In this document: positions 11,262-23,900 of the stretch, in pieces
How positions within the stretch are numbered: position 1 is the stretch's first letter
How the letters are laid out: each line of letters opens with the position of its first letter
From: Lepus europaeus
Taxonomy: Eukaryota > Chordata > Mammalia > Lagomorpha > Leporidae
Assembly (NCBI RefSeq): GCF_033115175.1
Contig: NC_084850.1
Span: forward strand, 2,789,024 to 2,853,023
Direction: 5' to 3'
Length of the DNA stretch: 64,000 nt
Position numbers and translations under genes: made by a program
The notes under the pieces: model-generated
Told to the model about the DNA's origin: nothing
What the model saw: only the letters and a program-made list of their open reading frames with translations
The model's database searches: none

Positions 11262-14200
11262 TTTTTAAAAAAGGATATCCTGACATAGAAAACCTAAACA
11301 GACCCATAACAGAGACAGAAATTGAAACAGTAATAAAGGCCCTCCCAACAAAGAAAAGCCCAGGACCAGATGGATTCATGGCTGAATTCTACCAGACATT
11401 TAAAGAAGAACTAACTCCAATTCTTCTCAAACTATTCAGAACAATTGAAAAAGAGGGAATCCTCCCAAATTATTTCTATGAAGCCAGCATCACCTTAATT
11501 CCTAAGCCAGAAAAAGATGCAGCATTGAAAGAGAATTACAGACCAACATCCCTGATGAACACAGATGCAAAAATCCTCAATAAAATTCTGGCCAATAGAA
11601 TGCAACAACACATCAGAAATATCAGCCACCCAGACCAAGTGGGATTTATCCTTTGTATGCAGGGATGGTTCAATGTTCGAAAACAATCAATGTGATACAC
11701 CACATTAACAGACTACAGAAGAAAACCCATATGATTTTCTCAATAGACGCAGAGAAAGCATTTGATAAAATACAACACCCTTTCATGATGAAAACTCTAA
11801 GCAAACTGGGTATGGAAAGAACATTCCTCAATATAATCAAAGCAATTTATGAAAAACCCATGGCCAGCATCCTATTGAATGGGAAAAGTTGGAAGCATTT
11901 CCGCTGAGATCTGGTACCAGACAGGGATGCCCACTCTCACCACTGCTATTCAATATAGCTCTGGAAGTTTTAGCCAGAGCTATTAGGCAAGAAAAAGAAA
12001 TTAAAGGGATACAAATTGGGAAGGAAGAACTCAAACTATCCCTCTTTGCAGACGATATGATTCTTTATTTAGGGGATCCAAAGAACTCTACTAAGAGACT
12101 ACTGGAACTCATAGAAGAGTTTGGCAAAGTAGCAGGATATAAAATCAATGCACAAAAATCAACAGCCTTTGCATACACAGGCAATGCCACGGCTAAGAAA
12201 GAACTTCTAAGATCAATCCCATTCACAATAGCTACAAAAACAAATACCTTGGAATAAACTTAACTAAGGCCGTTAAATATCTCTACGATGAAAATTACAA
12301 AACCTTAAAGAAAGAAATAGAAGAGGATACCAAAAAAATGGAAAAATCTTCCATGATCATGGATTGGAAGAATCAATATCATCAAAATGTCCATTCTCCC
12401 AAAAGCAATTTATACATTCAATGTAATACCAATCAAAATACCAAAGACATTCTTCTCAGATCTGAAAAATATGATGCTGAAATTCATATGGAGACACAGG
12501 AGACCTCGAATAGTTAAAGCAATCGTGTATAACAAAAACAAAGCCAGAGGCATCACAATACCAAATTTCAGGACATACTACAGGGCAGTTATAATCAAAA
12601 CAGCATGGTACTGGTACAGAAACAGATGGATAGACCAGTGGAACAGACTAGAAACACCAGAAATCAATCCAAACATCGACAGCCAACTTATATTTGATCA
12701 AGGATCCAAAACCAATCCCTGGAGTAAGGACAGTCTATTCAATAAATGGTGCTGATGGCAAGCGCCACGGCTCACTAGGATAATCCTCCGCCTGCAGTGC
12801 CGGCACACCAGGTTCTAGTCCCGGTCGGGGCACCAGATTCTGTCCCGGTTGCCCCTCTTCCAGGCCAGCTCTCTGCTGTGGCCAGGGAATACAGTGGAGG
12901 ATGGCCCAAGTGCTTGGGCCCTGCACCCCATGGGAGACCAGGATAAAGCACCTGGCTCCTGCCATCGGATCAGCGCGGTGCACCGGCCGCAGCGCACCAG
13001 CCGCAGCGGCCATTGGAGGGTGAACCAACGGCAAAAAGGAAGACCTTTCTCTCTGTCTCTCTCTCTCACTGTCCACTCTGCCTGTCAAAAAAATAAAAAA
13101 TAAATAAATAAAAATAAATGGTGCTGGGAAAATTGGATTTCCACATGCAGAATCATGAAGCAAGACCCCTACCTTTCAGCTTACACAAAAATTCACTCAA
13201 CATGGATTAAAGACTTAAACCTATGACCCAGCGCCATCAAATTATTAGAGAGCATTGGAGAAACCCTGCAAGATATAGGTACTGGCAAAGGCTTCTTGGA
13301 AAAGACCCCAGAAGCACAGGCAGTCAAAGCCAAAATTAACATTTGGGATTGCATCAAATTGAGAAGTTTCTGTACTTCAAAAGAAACAGTCAGGAAAGTG
13401 AAGAGGCAACCAGCAGAATGGGAAAAATAATATTTGCAAACTATGCAACAGATAAACAGTTGATAACCAGAATCTACAAAGAAATCAAGAAACTGCACAA
13501 CATCAAAACAAACAACCCACTTAAGAGATGGGCCAAGGACCTCAATAGACATTTTTCAAAAGAGGAAATCCAAATGGCCAACAGACACATGAAAAAAATG
13601 TTCAAGATCACTAGCAATCAGGGAAATGCAAATCAAAACCACAATGAGGTTTCACCTCACCCCAGTGAGAATGTCTCACATTCAGAAATCTACCAACAAC
13701 AGATGCTGGCGAGGATGTGGGGTAAAAGGGACACTAACCCACTGTTGGTGGGAATGCAAACTGGTTAAGCCACTATGGAAGTCAGTCTGGAGATTCCTCA
13801 GAAACCTGAATATAACCCTACCATACATACAACCCAGCCATCCCACTCCTTGGAATTTACCCTAAGGAAAATAAATTGGCAGACAAAAAAGCGGTCTGCA
13901 CCTTAATGTTTATTGCAGCTCAATTCACAAGAGCTAAGACCTGGAACCAACCCAAATGCCCATCAACAGTAGACTGGATAAAGAAATTAGGGGACATGTA
14001 CTCCATAGAATACTATACAGCAGTCAAAAACAATGAAATCTGGTCATTTGCAACAAGATGGAGGAATCTGGAAAACATCATGCTGAGTGAATTAAGCCAG
14101 TCCCAAAGGGACAAATATCATATGTTTTCCCTGATCAGTGACAACTAACAGAGCACCAAAGGGGAAACCTGTTGAAGTGAAATGGACACTATGAGAGAGA

Positions 14201-15387
14201 CTTGATCAGCCCTTGTCCTGACTGTTGATGTACAATGTAATACTTTATCCCTTTTAGTATTTTTTTGTCCTACTTAATACTATTGGTTGAACTCTGTAAT
14301 TAACACACAATTATTCTTAGGTGTTTAAATTTTAACTGAAAAGTGATCCCTGTTAAATATAAGAGTGGGAATAAGAGAGGGAGGAGATGTACAATTTGGG
14401 ACATGCTCAATCGGACTTGCCCCAAATGGTGGAGTTAGAAATGTGCCTGGGGATTCCAATACAATCCCATCAAGTGGCATGTACCAGTGCCATCTCACTA
14501 GTCCAAGTGATCAATTTCAGTTCACAATTGATCACACTGATAGGTCTAAGAGTCAAAGGGATCACACAAACAAGACTAGTGTCTGCGAATACTAACTGAT
14601 AGAATAAAAAAGGGAGAGAACGATTCAACATGGGAAGTGGGATACATGCAGACTCACAGAATGACAGATGTCCCAAACAGCACTCTGGCCTCAGAATCAG
14701 CCCTTAAGGCACTTGGATCTGGCTGAAGAGCCCATGAGAGTATTTTAGGCATGGAAAGCCAAGACACTCTGGCAAAAAAAAAAAAAAAAAAAAAACACAC
14801 CTTAAATGAAAGATCTCTGGGAGTGAGATCCCGGTGGAAAGAATGGGGCCGTCAAAGAAGGAGGTACCTTTCTCTGAGGGAGGAGAGAACTTTCACTTTG
14901 ACTATGACCCTGTCGGAATAAGATTGAAGTCGGCGAACTCAAAAGGCTTCCATAGCCTTGGCAATTCATGACTAGAGCCTAGGGAGATTACTGACGCCAT
15001 AAACAAGAGTGTCAAATTGTTAAGTCAACAACAGGAGTCACTGTATACTTACTTCTCATGTGGGATCTGTCCTTAATGTGTTGTCCAATGTGAAGTGATG
15101 CTGTAACTAGTACTGAAACAGTATTTTACACTTTGTGATTCTGTGTGAGTGCATACTGATGAAATCTTTACTTAATATATACTAAATCAATCTTCTGTAT
15201 ATAAAGATAATTGAAAATGAATCTTGATATAAATGGAATGGGAGAGGGAGCAGGAGATGGGAGGGGTGCTTGTGGGAGGGAAGTTATGTGGGGGGAAGGC
15301 ATTGTAATCCATAAACTGTACTTTGGAAATTTATATTTACTGAAGAAAAGTTTAAAAAAAAGTAAAAAAAAAAAAAAAAGGATTCCC
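11262..15387 (+). mobile_element. L1 retrotransposon, 5'-truncated, with 3' UTR and poly(A)
   Basis: The element starts inside ORF2 at the reverse-transcriptase region ([13 protein letters not shown] start) and runs through the 3' UTR to an A-rich tail at 15352-15380. The RT active-site motif FADD is visible near 12045-12060 ([15 protein letters not shown]). ORF2 is broken into several frames by shifts near 11690, 11890 and 12255 and by stops, and a young CSINE interrupts it at 12755-13112, so it cannot be autonomous. The 3' UTR has a 23-base A run near 14776 and a G-rich stretch before the tail. It is an ordinary rabbit L1 remnant, useful as a ruler for the inverted copy at 62154-62515. A short AAAAAGGAT at both ends may be part of its duplication. 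Confidence 0.92.
12755..13112 (+). mobile_element. Young CSINE nested in L1 ORF2, perfect target-site duplication
   Basis: Head AAGCGCCACGGCTCACTAGG and tail CTGCCTGTCAAAAAAATAAA. It is flanked by the perfect 14-bp duplication AATAAATGGTGCTG at 12741-12754 and 13113-13126. It is younger than the host L1. Confidence 0.97.
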
Positions 15388-15695
15388 TTTGTTTATTTGA
15401 AAGACAGAGTTAGAGACAGAGAGAGAGAAACAGATCTTCCATATACTTGTTCACTTCTAAAAAGGCCACAATGGCAGTAGCTGGGACAATCCAAAACCAG
15501 GAACCAGGAACTTCCTCCAGGTCTCACACATGGGTGCACGGGCCCAAGGACTTGAGCCATCTTCTACTGCTTTCCCAGGCCATAGCAGAGAGCTGGATTG
15601 GAAGTGGAGCAGCTGGGACTCGAACTGGCACCCATATGGGATTCTGGCACTGCAGGCTGGGGCTTTAACCCGCTGTTCCACAGTACTGGCCCCAG
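15388..15695 (-). mobile_element. CSINE, antisense, directly after the L1 tail
   Basis: Begins TTTGTTTATTTGAAAGACAG and ends ACAGTACTGGCCCCAG. The T-rich start directly abuts the poly(A) of the L1, so the SINE may have been present before the L1 landed beside it. Confidence 0.88.
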
Positions 15696-15835
15696 CACCA
15701 TATTTTAAACAGCTTGAGCTGTCACAGACTAGATGGCTTCAACAACAGACATTTATTTTCCACACTTCTGGGGGCTGGGAAGTCTGAGACCCAGCTGCCA
15801 GCAAGGTACTAGGTTTTATTCTGAGGTCCCTGTCT

Positions 15836-15876
15836 TGATTGTGTGTGTGTGTGTGAGCACACACGTATGCACATAT
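15836..15876 (+). repeat. (GT)n microsatellite
   Basis: An eight-unit GT run at 15840-15855 and its decayed continuation. Confidence 0.7.
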
Positions 15877-16212
15877 GTACACAGAAGGGTGAGTGGTGCA
15901 GAACAATCTGTCTTCATTTCTTCTTGTAAGAGCACTAATACCATCATTAGAGTCTCACTCTCATGGCCCCATCTAAACCTAAGTATCTACCGTAAATGTC
16001 ATTTCTATATCCATGGGTTCTGTATCCATAGACTCCACAAACAGCAGTTATAAAAGTTTGGGAAAATATTTCATCCGTACTAAACATGTACAGATTTTTT
16101 TCTTTATCATTATTCCCTACAGAACACAGTGTAACAGCTATTGGCATGGTGTTAACCTTGTGTTAGGTGTTACAAGTAATCTAGAAACAATTTTAAAGTC
16201 TATGGGAGGGGG

Positions 16213-16465
16213 CAGGCACTGTGGCACATTGGGTAAAGCTGTCGCCTGTGACACCAACATCCCATATGGGCACTGCTTCGAGTCCCAGCTGCTCCATTTC
16301 TGATCCAGCTTCCTGCTAATGTACCTGAAAATACAGCGGAAGATGGCCCAAGTGCTTGGACCCCTGCACCCATGTGAGAGACCCAAAAGAACCTCCTGGC
16401 TTTGGGTCAGCTCAGCTCTGGCCATTGCAGTCTTTTGGGGAGTGAACCAGTAGATGGAAGATCGA

Positions 16466-16497
<32 letters not shown>

Positions 16498-16552
16498 TGT
16501 CTCTCTCTCTCTAACTCTGCCCTTCAGATGAATAAATCTTTTTTTTTAAAAA
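16213..16552 (+). mobile_element. CSINE with 18-bp target-site duplication
   Basis: Full-length older CSINE with a CTCTCTGTCTCTC tract and tail GAATAAATCTTTTTTTTTA. The duplication AAAGTCTATGGGAGGGGG at 16195-16212 recurs at 16553-16570 with one mismatch. Confidence 0.92.
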
Positions 16553-16570
16553 AAAGCCTATGGGAGGGGG

Positions 16571-17295
16571 TTTGTAGTTCTATTTCATATGTGGATTTTG
16601 GTATCCTTGAGGGAAGGGTTCTGGAACCAACCCTCTGCAGATCCCAAGGGTTGTCTACACCATCACACTGAGGGTTAGAGCTTCCACAGAGGAATTTTGG
16701 GGACACAAACCTCTTGTGTGAGGCCTAGTTTCTCCCCTTCATTTCTTCCAGTGATTGTTCACTGCCTTAAGAAAGGACACAATGACTCTTGGCAGGGCTT
16801 TCCAAGCACCTCCCTGCACACATCAGGCAGACAGATGAGAAGATGTTCTCCTTGGTGTTTGACCAGTGAGCACAATCCCTTTCCCTTTAGAGAATATAAT
16901 ACAGCTATAGATGGAAGAGAAGGCATCTGTTTGCAAAGGGAATGGGACATAGCCCTTTAGTATATAGGCTCATGTCTGAGGAAATATATGATACACAGGC
17001 ATGGGGACAGCCAACACCATCGACCCAGAGTGGGTACTCATAGGCCAACTGTTGCAGGGCCTGCTGGGCCTGTGACTGCCTTCAGTATCAATGAAGGAGT
17101 AGCAGAACTGAGCTACACACAGGGCCTGAGCACACAGCCAGGCCATAAGGCAGCAGTCACTGGCCTTTGCAAGTGTGGCATGGAGGGAGCACGTCCTACA
17201 CAAGAGGCCCAACTTCCCTTCCCTCTGGCTCTTGGCACCAGTTAGCCAACTCAGTACCATTTCTTGGTTCTGAGAGTAAATCACAAATTCGTGGC
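16571..17295. other. Intergenic stretch downstream of PASD1
   Basis: Lies just beyond the inferred PASD1 cleavage site. No SINE and no recognisable coding sequence was found. Confidence 0.5.
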
Positions 17296-17946
17296 GCATT
17301 GTATTGCAAGAAAATGTTTATTAAGCAATAAGGCTGTGATCACTTTAGTGCCTTTATGAGTGCCTGTGTTGCAGATTTCACGTACCCACAGTCGGAATTC
17401 CATTCCCTGAGAGTTTCTCCCTGGTCCCTGGGAGAGACCAGACTTGATCAAAAGGCCAAAGCCTCAGAATCTCAGAATTGTTGCAGCTAAAACAACTTCT
17501 TAGTAGATTGCAATCCACTCTGGTGGTTTTTTTGGGGGGGCAGGGGAAAAAAGCATTCTAATTTGAACAGACTTGCTGTATCCTATCTGCCCACGGTGGT
17601 GCGTGTATATGCACAGCTGGAATGTGCAGCCAGAGGGATTATAGGCTATTTCTGCATCATGATTTTAAAAAGAAACAGGCTATGCTTAACAAACAAAGTA
17701 TGTCAGAAAAGAAAAGTAAGTGCCCACCCCGCCCAAAACCCAATCCAGGGGACTCTGTGCACCCTGTAGGTCCCCTGGACATGCAGACCTCATTGGTCTG
17801 TCCCCACCTCCGTCTTCTGCTCATGGCTTGGGACGGAAGTACTGCTTCTGCTGATACATAGCAGGGGGGGACCTTGGGTCTGCGGCAGGTGCCTGGAAAG
17901 CCTCTGCAGTAGGAGGCTGCTGGGTTCTTGGATCAGCAACTTGCAC
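17296..17946 (-). CDS. PASD1: PASD1 last exon: C-terminal 41 codons and 3' UTR
   Basis: The coding part is 17946 to 17821: 41 codons and TGA. It starts in phase 0 after the acceptor CTTCTTCTCCCAGCAG. It encodes VQVADPRTQQPPTAEAFQAP, then AADPRSPPAMYQQKQYFRPK and a final Pro. Human PASD1 ends similarly (VQVSEVG...DPQAFQGPAAYQPDQ), which supports orthology down to the original stop codon. The 3' UTR runs about 525 bp to a probable cleavage site near 17296, placed roughly 20 bases beyond an AATAAA. These codons would be translated only if the upstream TAG were absent or read through. Confidence 0.87.
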
Positions 17947-20900
17947 CTGCTGGGAGAAGAAGAGACAAGGTGGAATCCTTTGCTAGAGTTCCCGGACAGT
18001 CAGCAAGCTGCCAAGAAGTGCCTATTTGCAACATGAGCCTACAAAGTGCTGACAGCAATGGGGAGCTGGGAAAGCTGAGATTCCTCCTCTTTTCTCTCTC
18101 AGTGCCATCTTGGCTTAGCTCAGCAGAAGCAGACCTGGACCCTGGCAAAGTTGCCTGAAAGCTCCTGGATCTGCATCTGGGCTTCCCTGCCCAGCTTCTC
18201 TGCAGCCCACTGTGGGGCCTCAGTCAGGCATTTCCATGCTGCTCTTGATCTGCAGCTACGTAGGCCTTAGGCCCTTTGACAAACTTCCCAGAGAGGTGCC
18301 CACTCACCCTGGAGTGTGCAGGTGGGAGGAAAGATGGACACAAAAATGCTTTTACAAGGAGTAGGCTGCTGAGGTCTTTTCTGTGTAACAAGGAGGGATT
18401 CCTTTGGGCTTTGTTTTGAGGTGATATAAGAGTTCAGCCAGTGAAACAAAAAGGGTTGGAAGAGAGGACAGAAGGGAGGAGGAGGTGGCAAGCTTGGATC
18501 TGGGCAGAAAACTGGAGGTGTCTGCATACCTTCAGGGCAGTAGGGCCCTGAAGTTTTGCGGCCAGTGAAGCGCCCACATAGCCCTACCTTGGGTTGCTCC
18601 TCTGCTTTCTCTCAACTGAGCAACTTCCAGAATCCTCCCTTCTCTACTTCCCTGGGCTACCTACTCAGCTTTGTGTTGGCTCTGCCTCTCAGCATCCCAT
18701 CCAGGAGAATAAGTATGTCAAAATCAGACACAAGGGGCTGGCTTGGTGGTGCAGCAGATTAAGCCACCACCTGAGATGATGGTATCCCACACTGAAGCTA
18801 CGGTTCAAGTCCTGGATGCTCTGCTTCCAATCTAATTCCATGCTAATGTGCCTTGGAAGGCAGTGAAAGATGCTCCAAGTGCTTGTGGCCCTGCCACCCA
18901 CATGGGAGACCCACATGGAGTTCTAGACTCCTGGTTCAGAACTTGGCTCAGCTGTGGCTATTAGCATTTGGGGAGTGAACCAATGGTTGGAAGACCTCAT
19001 TTCTTCTCTCCTCTTCTCCCTCTCCTCTCCTCTCCTCTCCTCTCCTCTCCTCTCCTCTCCTCTCGCTCTCTCTCCCCCCTTACCCCCCATCACTCTGCCT
19101 TTCAAATAAATAAAAACACATCTTTAAAAAAATAGCCATGAAGGCTCCCACCAGAGTCTGACATATGTAGTGGAACCATTAGACCCACTGAACAGCTGAT
19201 TTCTTCATATGGGACCAATTTTCTGGCAGCACTGGTAGAGCCAGTTGGTCAAAGTGTGTTTGTGGACAAAAACTCACATCTTTAGCCATTTAAGGTAGTT
19301 AAACTCTTTCATTCCACATTAACATACTGGGTTTTTTTTTGTTGTCATTTATAGAAAAAAATGTTATATTACAATTTCTAAAATCAGCACTTTGCTAAGT
19401 GCTGTCCCTCAAATTGTGTTTGTAGTCCCTGCAGAGCACACTAGAAGCTTACTTGGGAGCAAAGCATTATCACTACCACCTGTCCAGCTTCTATCCTGGA
19501 AACATGGCTTTTGCAGATGGTTCCCAAGGTAGGTTGGCTCTCAACAAAGACACCTTTGGTTTGTTTTCAGCACAAGGAAACATATCCCCACTAAACCCTA
19601 GATTTAGAAGCAGGACCAAAGACTCAAGTCCAGAAAGGGCCCTTGGGCCCAGGCAATGCACTCAGCATTAAAAATATGGCATGGATCACTTAGACCAGCT
19701 AACGTATTTTTGAGAGGTTTCAAAGTCAGATTGCACTTAAGATCCTCTAGGAAAGCTCACTTTTTCCAAGAAACCTTGCAGAGAATAGTCTTACTCAGCG
19801 GAGTCCAACCATCATGTGAATAATTGCTCTCTAATGTATTTAGCTTTGGAGTCGGTGCTGTGGTGCACTAGGTTAAGCCGCTGCTTGTGTCACTGGCATC
19901 CTATATAGGAGTGCCAGTTCAAGTCCCAGCTGCTCCACTTCTGATCTAGCTCCCTGCTAATTTGCCTGGGAAAGTAGCAGAAGTTGGCCCAAGCACTTGG
20001 GCCCCTACCACCCACATGGAAGACCGGGGTGGAGTTTCTGACTCTTCACTTTGGCCTGGCTCAGCTCTGGCTGTTTTGCCCATTTGAGCAGTGAACCAGC
20101 AGATGAAAGATCTCTCTCTTCGCTATATCCCTCACTGCATTTCAAATAAATAAATCTTTAAAAAAATGTATTCAGCTTTGAAATCTAAATTTCCCACACA
20201 GTCTGATACTGTGGTGTGGACCTCGTGAGGGAGGGCCCTGAGTTTCTCTTGATGCGTGCTGCAGGATAAAGGAGAAGGCTTTAGCATACCTCGTGCCACA
20301 TGGGTTGGCCTTGGATGCTAGACTGCTCACTGGAGGTCCAAGGATTCATGTCAAAGAAAACATGATGCTGTGGCTCAGCTGGCTGTGGCCAGAGTTTGAT
20401 GTAATCTTGTGGGGTTTCCAGAACTTCCATATTTGATTCAGAACTGATGGGAGACAAAGAAATTGTTCCAGAATTTAGGCTATGCACCAATAGTGGCTGA
20501 GCCACAGAGGTCAACTATTGCTCCTTAGGAGCAAAACTGGAAGAGAATAAACCTGTCACAGTGACCAGATCTAGAAATTATGACCCTGAGACACTCTCCT
20601 GCTCATTAGCAGGTACTTCAGACACATTTGGTGCAAGACCCAACTTGCCCAAGTAAAGTGAATGTAAATGCAGTAAGAAATTATAGTCATTTGTTTCATT
20701 TACATTTTCTTATTTATATTACTTGGACAGTCTTGGTGCTGCCAAAGTGGGTTAGGCATTTCACTTACCCTTAAAATCACTAAAGAAGCTGGCAGCTGAG
20801 TAAGGACTGTAACAAAGATTTTGTGATGTCAAACCCAGTGTTGGAGATCAAACCCAAAGCCAGGAGAACTTGCGATTAATCTATGAACCCCATTCCAGAC

Positions 20901-23900
20901 TCTTAATCTACACTTTTAACACCCTCTTCAGGTGCATTCTGATGATCAGGTCAGTTGGAAAACATGACACTAACTTACCCCACATGCCTGGGTCACTGAT
21001 TCTAAAACAAGGCCCGGGGGAAAACTCACAGAGCTTGGGGGCAGCCATTTTAGAAAGCTAGCGTTCACAGAACTGTTTATTGATCCCAAACTGTTTGCTA
21101 AGCAATCCCTTAACTGCTGAGCAGAACCTTCTCCTTCTGACACGTGGAAACAGACCATTATTGAGCAGAAATGTTTTGTGCCTTCAGGACTTGGCTCTTA
21201 CGTGTTCTTGGCAATGCAACTGTTTCACACAGTTACCTTGCATTGATTGTCAATGCATGGAAACCCTTTCACCTGCTCTACTGTAAGACCCATATTGCAG
21301 GGATGTTTGGGCATGAACCTGGAAGCCCAGGAATTACTCAGTTGTGGTCACTAAAGACTTCTTACAGATACCCTGTGCTTAGAAACTAGGGTTGAAGAAT
21401 CAAGCCAAGTGATTTCACGGTTTGCCACCTACTTCCCTAGTTGTGAGGCTTCCTAATCCAGTCCTTTTTGTCACGAGGACTCCTCAGTTTCATCAAGGGA
21501 TGCTTAGCCATTCATCATTTGTTCAGAGATAGTGTGGGCAGAGGCCACAGAGGGAGATGAGAGCAGGTTTCTGCTGCTTAGAGCAGGGGTAAGGAATTTC
21601 TGGCCCGTGGGCTGTATGAGGTCCATGAAATCATTTGGTCTGGCCCTACCAAGGCAACCACAAGTGGAACTCAAAATTCAACAAATCTATATAGCACACT
21701 AATCTTTAAGTTAATAATTTTGTGTAGCCCACAGATGATGTTATAAATCTCCAAATGTCCCTTGGCACATAAAAATGTTCCTTATCCCAGCTTACAGAGA
21801 GAGCTGCTGGTGTCCCATGGCCATGACGGGAAGGCAGTGATCTCAGCCCTTATTACCATTATATGCACTCCTTACCTTTCATTTTGCTGTGGCTTCGAGT
21901 CCCCATCTTGATAATAGTCAGGGGACTTCTGCTCACTTACTATCTGCAAAGGAACCACGAAGGGCCGGGTCTGCACATAGGTAACCTGCTTACTGTAGAA
22001 GGGCACGGTTTGGCTTGGCAGGCAGAGCTGCATCATCTGATTCCCTACAGCGTTACTATGATGCTGTGACTGCTCCGGTAGCAGCTGTTTCTGCAACATT
22101 TGTTGTTGCTTCTGCTCCTGCAGCTGTTGCATCTGCTGCTGCAGCAGCAGCTGCTGCCCCTGCAGGTATTGTTCCTGCTCCTGCAAGTACCGCTGCATCA
22201 AGACAAGAGAAGAAGTAGCTCAGTGTCTGTCTTAAGCTCCCAGAAATGTCATAACTACTCCCACTCCGTTCTCCCAAAACCGAAGACCACAGTGGTCTGC
22301 CTCTGCACATAGTGGTCTGTGTGACTGTCTACTTGTTTGACAGGGCACCAATTGGAATCATGCTCCCGATGGTGAGAATGTAATAAGCCAGCACAAATGC
22401 ACATGTATGTGGGCATAGTCTAGTGTGTGCTTGGCTATACCTGGCCCAGGACTTTTTACTATCTTGTGCAAATGAATTTCAGTCAACAAGGCAGCCACTA
22501 TGCCGTTGGGAGAACCAAGTGAGTCCAAATCCTCATGAAAATAAAATCCCCTCTCAGTTACACACTTAAGACAGGCTTTCTATACCTGATTGGAAGTAAT
22601 GGTACGGTCGTCAAACATATTAGTGAATGTCAAAGAGCGAGATAGGCCACAGAAACGTTTGGCCTCCTGGACATCTGAGAAGGACCTCTTCATCAGGGCA
22701 GTACATTGGATTTTGGATTCAGGACTGACAACAAAGTGTGAGGTAGTTGGTTGCATCTGAAAAGACACAGTATCACAAACTTCTCATTCAGGTTTTATGC
22801 CTGTCTTTAGGGCACAAGACTTGCTAAGCATGCAGCTCGATTGCCCACAGAGAACTCCAAAGGAAGCCTTGGCTGTATGCTAGCCATATCTTTCACAGTC
22901 CAGGACTGTCTGGTCCCCATCTCACCTCTTGCAACCAAGAGCAGAAGGGGAAATCCTTAAAAAACTGCTGATAACTCCCATGGCTACTGTGGACAGGATT
23001 TGTTTCTCCTGGCAGGCCCTACTGGCTAACTCCTTGAAAGGTACCACAGTCCTCCTCTCTTCTTCCTCCTGCCACTTAAGGGGAACCAGTCTCTGACCTG
23101 ATACTTAGAATCCTGCAATGTCTGAAGCTGTTCCTTCATCATGTCCAGAGCATCCTGTTTGCTTGTAATGTCAGCTTGCAGCACTCGAGTTCTGTCTTCT
23201 AGCTGCTCCTTAAACGTCTTCATCAGGTGAAGTTCACGGCCATCAGTATAGGACACCATTGGGAATGACACTGGCTGTGGAAAGGAAGCCCTTGTGATTC
23301 ACACACAGGAGCATTGGGTTCTCCAAATCCCACCATACTGTTCTATTTCAAAATTTTCAGGCTGAGAATGTAAACAGTGGTGCTCCAATCCATATTGAAC
23401 TCATTTACAGAAAATCTGAAGAAAAGGCTAGAGAATCCAAGATTTCTACATCAGAAATGGACCATGCAGATTATTTAGTCTGATATTATTTCTCCTAAAA
23501 GCGAAAATATGGAATTGGGCCAGAGACAGGAAGCAACATGCCCAAAGTTGTCAGTGGAAGAATGAGAAGGTAGAGCCAAAGTGTTCTACTCCTCAGTCAG
23601 ATCATTATCACAATCTGCCAACAGGACCCTGGTTAGCAACTGGAGATTCAGCTTAGAGTCAGGGAGCAGCCAGCTAGAAGGCTGTGGGGATAGCTCAAGC
23701 TAAAGAGAACAGGGATCCAAAACAGACCAGAGCTGGAAGACACACAAAGAAAAGCACACAATTGAGAAATTTAAGAGAATGGACACACAGAGAGCTAAGT
23801 GACAGCCTGCAGCACCGGCTAGCATCCCATATGGGTGCTGGTTCCAGACCCAGCTACTTCACTTCTTATCCAGCACCCTGCTAATGGCCTGGGAGGCAGA

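Noticed and set aside
11378..14148. Several adjacent L1 ORF2 frames read as separate genes
   Set aside because: They are pieces of one frameshifted, 5'-truncated L1 and are annotated as such.
1..17295. PRRG3, the gene I recall as next to PASD1 in human
   Set aside because: No Gla-domain peptide or other PRRG3-like sequence was found in any frame. If synteny holds, it must lie further out.
20515..20536. Alternative acceptor GCAATAG/TTGACC that would skip the TAG
   Set aside because: It leaves the phase wrong: the two carried-in bases plus T give a codon followed at once by TGA. It also has a poor pyrimidine tract, while the CCAG acceptor at 20536 fits the phase exactly.
22015..22312. Plus-strand Ala-rich and Leu-rich frames
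   Set aside because: They are the antisense shadow of the Gln-rich PASD1 exon 21876-22192.
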